A DNA stretch of 37,276 nucleotides from Oscillospiraceae bacterium. Lineage in GTDB: Bacteria > Bacillota > Clostridia > Oscillospirales > Oscillospiraceae. The stretch lies in assembly GCA_902783035.1 (NCBI GenBank), contig CACZPK010000051.1, positions 1 to 37,276 on the forward strand, in the 5' to 3' direction. Below are positions 32,875 to 37,276 of the stretch, piece by piece (position 1 is the first letter of the stretch; each line of letters begins with the position of its first letter). Both the position numbers and the translations under genes were made by a program. Under the pieces are notes generated by a model. It did no database searches and was not told where the DNA came from. It saw only the letters and a program-made list of their open reading frames with translations.

Positions 32875-33635
32875 GCGAGCTCACCGCCTGTCGCAAGCAC
32901 CGTCAGCGTATCGGAGATCTTCTGGTAAAGCTGCTCGTTGTTATCCTTGCCGCGGTAGAGCTGGTGATAGACCTCGCCGTCGCGGATGAACAGCACGCGC
33001 GTCGCGTGGCTCGCCGCCTTGACGCTGTGCGTCACCATGACGATCGTCTGTCCCTTGCGGTTGACGTCGGCAAAGAGGGTCAGCAGCTCGTCGGTCGAGC
33101 GCGAATCCAGCGCGCCCGTCGGTTCGTCGGCGAGCAGCAGTTTCGGCTCGGTGATCAGTGCGCGGGCAACCGCTGCACGCTGCTTCTGCCCGCCCGACAC
33201 CTCGTAAGGGTACTTCTTGAGCAGCTGTGCGATGCCGAGTTCCTCGGCAAGCGGTTTGAGGCGCTCCGCCATCTCCGCGTGCGCCTTGCCCGCGAGTACA
33301 AGCGGCAGATAGATGTTGTCTTCCAGCGTGAAGGTGTCGAGCAAGTTGAAGTCCTGAAAAACAAAGCCCAACTGGTCGCGCCGGAACGCTGCTACATCCT
33401 TCTCGGGCAGAGACGTGGTATCCACGCCGTCAAGCAGCACCGTGCCGCTTGTTGGCTTATCCAGCGCCGCAAGCAGGTTCAGCAGTGTCGTCTTGCCGCT
33501 GCCCGACTCACCCATGACCGCGACATACTCCCCGCGCTCGACGGAGAAGTTGACGCGCCGCAGCGCCTCGACCTGCTGCGTGCCGAAGCGCGATGTATAG
33601 ACCTTTTTCAAATCGTGTACTTCCAGAATACTCAT
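32871..33635 (-). CDS. BceA-type ABC transporter ATPase
   Basis: This 254-residue cytoplasmic ATPase has Walker A GESGSGKT (42-49), Q-loop VFQDFNLLDTFT, signature EVSGGQKQR, Walker B LLLADEPTGALD and H-loop MVTHS. This is the MacB/LolD/BceA subgroup that partners FtsX-type permeases. AAAGGAGG lies just upstream of the ATG at 33635; a longer frame starting at 33695 would include the promoter and terminator sequence, so it was rejected. The stop overlaps the permease start by four bases. A BceR-type operator and a candidate promoter are found in the 110-bp gap after the kinase gene, so bceAB is probably induced by the neighbouring two-component system. Confidence 0.95.
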   Translation of the reverse strand: MSILEVHDLKKVYTSRFGTQQVEALRRVNFSVERGEYVAVMGESGSGKTTLLNLLAALDKPTSGTVLLDGVDTTSLPEKDVAAFRRDQLGFVFQDFNLLDTFTLEDNIYLPLVLAGKAHAEMAERLKPLAEELGIAQLLKKYPYEVSGGQKQRAAVARALITEPKLLLADEPTGALDSRSTDELLTLFADVNRKGQTIVMVTHSVKAASHATRVLFIRDGEVYHQLYRGKDNNEQLYQKISDTLTVLATGGELA

Positions 33636-33665
33636 GCAGTTTTCCTCCTTTGGAATTCTGCCCTT

Positions 33666-33694
33666 ATCATAAAAGAGCGGGAACATGCTTGCCA
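33666..33694 (-). promoter_or_regulatory. Candidate regulated promoter of bceAB
   Basis: On the minus strand a poor -35 TGGCAA (33694-33689), a 17-bp spacer and -10 TATGAT (33671-33666) lie 30 bp before the BceA start. The weak -35 fits an activator-dependent promoter; the BceR-type operator lies about 30-50 bp further upstream. Confidence 0.5.
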
Positions 33695-33720
33695 TGGATT
33701 TGGCTTACATTTTCCCGCTC
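33671..33720 (-). terminator. Terminator-like hairpin after bceRS overlapping the bceAB promoter
   Basis: Inverted arms of 13 bases with one mismatch (33708-33720 and 33675-33687) enclose a 20-nt loop with an inner GCCA/TGGC pair. On the minus strand the hairpin is followed by TTTT (33674-33671). It would end bceRS transcripts. The -35 candidate of bceAB lies in the loop and its -10 overlaps the T tract, so termination and initiation share sequence. Confidence 0.6.
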
Positions 33721-33722
33721 GT

Positions 33723-33742
33723 TTCTTACAATTCTGTAAGAA
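33723..33742 (-). promoter_or_regulatory. BceR-type operator upstream of bceA
   Basis: A perfect 8-bp inverted repeat TTCTTACA / TGTAAGAA has a 4-nt spacer. It matches exactly the TNACA-N4-TGTAA site described for BceR-like regulators. It lies three bases past the kinase stop codon and about 90 bp before the BceA start, so the element's own response regulator probably activates bceAB. Confidence 0.82.
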
Positions 33743-33745
33743 TTC

Positions 33746-34735
33746 TCATTCGACCGTCAATTTTTTTCGCGAGAGGTCCAGCCGCACGGTCGTTCCTCTT
33801 CCCAGTTCGGATTCCGCCGAGATCGTGTGCCCGAGGTTCCGGCATACGCGGCGGCAAAGGTACAGACCCAGCCCGCTGGCGCGTTTGTCGGTGCGCCCGT
33901 TGTACCCCGTGTAACCCGGCTCAAAGATCCGCGGCAGGTCTTCCGGTGCGATCCCGATGCCGGTATCCGAAACGCAGAGCACGGCGGGCGCTTCAAGGAA
34001 GATCGACACCTTTCCATCCGGCATATTGTATTTGAGCGCGTTGGAAAGCACCTGCTCCAACACGAACGAAAGCCATTTCTCGTCGGTCAGCACGCGTGCG
34101 TTCGTCGGCTGAAAGTCCAGCGTCAGACGCCGCTCGATGAACTCGCCCGAGAACTTTTTTACCGCGCCGCGCACAATGGGGTCGAGGTCGTATTCCCGCA
34201 GCACATAGTCCGTGGAGGCGGCGTCGAGGCGCAGGTAGGCAAGCACCATCTCAACATATCGCTCCACACGCCCCAGATCCGACGTCAGGCGGCGGGAGAG
34301 TGCGGAATCTTCGTTTTGCAGCGTCAGACGCATCGCCGCAATGGGCGTTTTGATTTGATGCGCCCAAAGCGTATAGTACGCGACCATGTCGGCATGCCTG
34401 TGCGCGGCGGTTGTCTCCTGTGCGCAGCGGGCCTCCTGCAAAAGCGCAACGATCCGGTGGTAGTCCGCGTCGTCCGCGGTTTGCGGCTCCGGAAGCATGT
34501 CCACGGTGAGCGCGGCGGTCAGAGCGCTGAGATGCTTGTGTTTTGCCGCAGCTCTTGCGCCGCGCAGCAGGGCATAGGCGAGCCAGAGCACGGCGCACAC
34601 AAACGCGGGATAGCCCACCGCGCCGAGCGGCAGAGCGTAGATCCGGAATGCCGCAGCGAAAATCGTACAGCACAGAGCAAAGAGCGCAAGCGGCGGGAAA
34701 AAACCGCGCAGATAAAGCCTCCAAAAGTCTTTCAT
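33746..34735 (-). CDS. BceS-type intramembrane-sensing histidine kinase
   Basis: This 329-residue kinase has two closely spaced membrane helices (about 11-32 and 38-58) joined by only a few outside residues and no sensory domain. This is the layout of kinases that read the state of a BceAB transporter instead of binding a ligand. The phosphorylation site is His126 in YYTLWAHQIKTPIAAM. The N box is EQVLSNALKYN, the G1 box SDTGIGI and the G2 box SGLGLYLCRR. The start overlaps the regulator stop by four bases. It should phosphorylate the regulator encoded just upstream and is expected to work only together with BceAB. Confidence 0.94.
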   Translation of the reverse strand: MKDFWRLYLRGFFPPLALFALCCTIFAAAFRIYALPLGAVGYPAFVCAVLWLAYALLRGARAAAKHKHLSALTAALTVDMLPEPQTADDADYHRIVALLQEARCAQETTAAHRHADMVAYYTLWAHQIKTPIAAMRLTLQNEDSALSRRLTSDLGRVERYVEMVLAYLRLDAASTDYVLREYDLDPIVRGAVKKFSGEFIERRLTLDFQPTNARVLTDEKWLSFVLEQVLSNALKYNMPDGKVSIFLEAPAVLCVSDTGIGIAPEDLPRIFEPGYTGYNGRTDKRASGLGLYLCRRVCRNLGHTISAESELGRGTTVRLDLSRKKLTVE

Positions 34736-35403
34736 TCGACCAGATACCCCACGCCGTGCTTGGTGATGATGAAATCGCTGAGTCCTGCTGCGTCCAGCTT
34801 TTTGCGTAGACGGTTGACGTTGACCGTCAACGTATTGTCGTCCACGAACTCATCGGATTCCCATAACAGCTCCATCAGCTTTTCGCGACTGACGGTCCGT
34901 CCCTTGGACTGCATCAGCCCCAGCAAAATACGGTACTCGTTTTTCGTCAGTTCGACCTTTTCGCCCTGATATTGCAACGAACCGTCGCCGGTGTTGAGCA
35001 ACGCGCTGCGGTGCTCCAGAACGGGCGCCGAGCCGCTGAAGTCGTAGGCGCGGCGCAGCAGCGCATGGATCTTGGCCATCAGCACGCTCTGGTCGAAGGG
35101 CTTGGCAATGAAGTCGTCCGCGCCCATGTTCATCGCCATGACGATATTCAGATTATCGGCGGCGGAGGAGATGAAGATGACCGGCACCTGAGAGACGCTG
35201 CGGATCTCGCGGCACCAGTGATAACCGTCGTAGAACGGCAGTGAAATGTCAAGCAGCACCAGCTGCGGCGCGCAGGCGGAAAACTCCGCCATGACATTTC
35301 GAAAGTCCCGCACGCAGACCGTTTCCATATCCCACAGCGCGGTCTGGGCTGCGATGGCGTCCGCAATCCCGCGGTCATCCTCAACCAGAAAAATACGATA
35401 CAA
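34732..35403 (-). CDS. BceR-type OmpR-family response regulator (TTG start)
   Basis: This 223-residue DNA-binding regulator has a receiver domain (1-115) with the acidic pair Asp9-Asp10, phospho-acceptor Asp52 in LLDISLPFYDGY and the Lys of FIAKPFD. A winged-helix domain (about 130-223) has VELTKNEYRILLGLM and VNRLRKKLDAAG. The frame is open far upstream, but homology begins at LYRIFLVEDD. A TTG at 35403 has GGAGAGGAGG just upstream, so TTG is the likely start, giving the length usual for this family. Promoter and ribosome site lie inside the element, about 170 bp from attR. Its predicted site is the operator at 33723. Confidence 0.93.
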   Translation of the reverse strand: MYRIFLVEDDRGIADAIAAQTALWDMETVCVRDFRNVMAEFSACAPQLVLLDISLPFYDGYHWCREIRSVSQVPVIFISSAADNLNIVMAMNMGADDFIAKPFDQSVLMAKIHALLRRAYDFSGSAPVLEHRSALLNTGDGSLQYQGEKVELTKNEYRILLGLMQSKGRTVSREKLMELLWESDEFVDDNTLTVNVNRLRKKLDAAGLSDFIITKHGVGYLVE

Positions 35404-35438
35404 AGCCGCGCCTCCTCTCCTGCCTGTCCGGCAGTGTG

Positions 35439-35467
35439 AGTATAGCACAAGCCGGCTGCAAAAACAA
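35439..35467 (-). promoter_or_regulatory. Promoter of the bceRS genes
   Basis: On the minus strand TTGTTT (35467-35462), a 17-bp spacer and an extended -10 TGC-TATACT (35447-35439) lie 36 bp before the TTG start. It is wholly inside the element, so the module brings its own promoter. Confidence 0.75.
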
Positions 35468-35518
35468 GTGACGCATGCTGCCGCCCCGGTGGCAAGCGGG
35501 CGCGCTGCTTTTAACCCG

Positions 35519-35560
35519 GCGCAACGGCGGACGGATGTGTGCGGTGGGTTGCGCATCCGT
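35519..35560. repeat. Nested inverted repeats beside the right attachment site
   Basis: GCGCAAC (35519-35525) pairs with GTTGCGC (35548-35554), and ACGGATG (35531-35537) pairs with CATCCGT (35554-35560). The two pairs interlock and lie 14 bp from the attR core. They may be arm sites for the recombinase or an alternative-structure signal. No gene is evident between 35468 and 35573. Confidence 0.45.
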
Positions 35561-35573
35561 GGGTGTCCCCGGA

Positions 35574-35580
35574 GCGGCAG
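35574..35580 (+). repeat. Right attachment-site core (attR), direct repeat GCGGCAG
   Basis: This is the second copy of the GCGGCAG repeat at 28604-28610. Immediately after it the amidase frame resumes with codons for SEEYNMNLL. The sequence before it (GGTGTCCCCGGA) has no amidase counterpart and belongs to the element. Confidence 0.8.
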
Positions 35581-36259
35581 TGAGGAGTACAACATGAACC
35601 TGCTTGCCGACGCGCTGGAGCCGTATCTGCTCTCCAACGGCATCGAGTGGGTGCGCAACACGCCGCAGATGACCGCGGCAAGCTCCATCCGGCAGGCGAA
35701 TGCCATCGGCGGCTTTGACTTTTATCTTGCCCTGCACTCCAACGCATCCGGTCCTGGCAACGAGGGGAATACCCGCGGCATCATCGTGTTTTATTATCCA
35801 ACCAGCAACCGCGGTCGGGAGGCGGCGGAGCTGTTTGCCAACCGCCTGCGGGAAGTCTATCCTCTGCCCGATCGCGTCTATACGCGCGCTACGACCACGC
35901 TCGGCGAGGTGCGTCAGCCCCGCGCTCCCGCGAACCTCATCGAGCTGGGCTATCACGACAACTATGCCGATGCGCTCTGGATCGAGTCCAACCGTGAGCA
36001 GACCGCCCGGGCGCTCGCGCGCGGATTGACGGATTACTTCGGCCTGCCCTTTATTGAACCGCAGGTTGTGCGCGAGGGTATGGTTGCCACGGGCGGATCA
36101 CCCCTGCGCCTGCGCGATTATCCCGGCACGCAGGGGAACGTCCTAGCAATGATGCCAAACGGTTCACCCGTGACGATCTATGGCGCATGGCAGGGCTGGT
36201 ACGTCGTCCACTACGAAGGACTGGCGGGTTACGCCGCACAAGCCTATATCGAAGGGTGA
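35581..36259 (+). pseudogene. 3' fragment of the split N-acetylmuramoyl-L-alanine amidase gene
   Basis: This fragment encodes residues 22-247 of the reconstituted amidase. The catalytic domain continues from SEEYNMNLLADALEPYL, which carries the conserved Glu, through FYLALHSNASG with the zinc-ligand His and APANLIELGYHDN with the late Glu. A C-terminal SH3-like domain follows (VATGGSPLRLRDYPG to GYAAQAYIEG). The normal start is 7 kb away. However, GAGGAG (35582-35587) precedes an in-frame ATG at 35594 by six bases, so an N-truncated protein lacking 26 residues and the conserved Glu region might still be made. The frame is otherwise intact, with no stop or frameshift, suggesting that the disruption is recent or reversible. 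Confidence 0.88.
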
Positions 36260-36286
36260 GAAACGCAGTCTGCAAGCAGCAAAAAA

Positions 36287-36316
36287 GACGCCCTGCCGGT
36301 TGGCAGAGCGCCTTTT
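36287..36316. terminator. Bidirectional terminator between the amidase fragment and rny
   Basis: A stem with two mismatches (36287-36297 with 36302-36312, loop GGTT) has A-rich sequence on the left (TTTTTT on the minus strand) and TTTTT on the right. It can stop transcripts from both converging genes. Confidence 0.8.
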
Positions 36317-36321
36317 TCTGT

Positions 36322-37276
<955 letters not shown>

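Larger units (their letters stand above)
28611..35580. mobile_element. Serine-recombinase integrative element (about 6.97 kb) carrying a Bce-type resistance module
   Basis: The boundaries come from the split amidase gene and the GCGGCAG direct repeats at 28604-28610 and 35574-35580; the repeat-to-repeat distance is 6970 bp. The content, all on the minus strand in transcription order, is BceR, BceS, BceA and BceB homologues, a 43-residue membrane peptide, a terminator, a TnpW-like small protein and a large serine recombinase next to attL. No relaxase, replication, coupling-protein or phage structural gene is present, so it is not self-conjugative as seen and would need help to move between cells. 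It enters the amidase at codon 22 in a glycine-rich stretch. Excision with one repeat copy retained would restore the gene perfectly. Confidence 0.87.

Noticed and set aside
33636..33695. BceA start at 33695
   Set aside because: The added residues have no ABC homology and overlap the promoter/terminator region; AAAGGAGG supports 33635.
35246..35580. Frame upstream of SEEYNMNLL as the true N-terminus of the amidase
   Set aside because: It is antisense to the response regulator and has no similarity to amidases; the true N-terminus is at 28546.
35404..35706. Long upstream extension of the response-regulator frame
   Set aside because: It crosses attR and runs antisense to the amidase gene, and it lacks receiver-domain sequence. 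The TTG at 35403 has a strong ribosome site and the family N-terminus.

Overview
The window reads as chromosome of a GC-rich Clostridia-type Firmicute, most likely an Oscillospiraceae-like gut anaerobe (inference). The basis is the combination of S-layer-homology (SLH) proteins, RNase Y, a fused CBS/DRTGG pyrophosphatase, intramembrane-sensing BceRS/BceAB genes, Gram-positive-type ribosome-binding sites and compact operons separated by strong intrinsic terminators. The first and last genes are cut by the window edges. No rRNA, tRNA or CRISPR array was seen.

Layout. (1) 3-5397, plus strand: an ABC importer operon with a DUF3798 substrate-binding protein, a double-ATPase protein, two permeases and a small membrane-anchored protein. 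(2) 5538-7892: a large secreted protein with four InlB-type repeats and three SLH domains. (3) 7953-11704, minus strand: a lipoprotein / D-aminoacylase-like / CYTH phosphatase operon. (4) 11956-18986: an NSS-family amino-acid transporter, an NCS2 purine permease (minus), a putative Mn-dependent pyrophosphatase and a YcdB-SLH surface protein. (5) 19041-19199: a 159-bp hairpin-rich element with imperfect terminal inverted repeats. (6) 19199-28461: a membrane diguanylate cyclase with an AEC transporter, glycogen phosphorylase, an unusual ATPase-like/dicarboxylate-symporter fusion, and ornithine carbamoyltransferase followed by a DapF-fold epimerase.

(7) The most notable region is 28604-35580. 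A 247-codon N-acetylmuramoyl-L-alanine amidase gene is split into a 65-bp 5' piece (28546-28610) and a 679-bp 3' piece (35581-36259). A segment of about 6.97 kb lies between them, flanked by the 7-bp direct repeat GCGGCAG. Removing one repeat plus the insert restores the amidase frame exactly. Every recognised gene in the insert is on the minus strand: a large serine recombinase beside the left junction, a TnpW-like small protein coupled to it, and a BceR-BceS-BceA-BceB antimicrobial-peptide sensing and efflux module followed by a translationally coupled 43-residue membrane peptide. A perfect match to the BceR-type operator TNACA-N4-TGTAA lies upstream of bceA. This looks like a minimal integrative element carrying an envelope-defence cassette that interrupts a cell-wall hydrolase gene and could in principle restore it on excision.

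(8) 36322-37276: the 3' part of RNase Y (minus strand), separated from the amidase remnant by a bidirectional terminator.

Functions are inferred from motifs recalled by eye. No database search was run.
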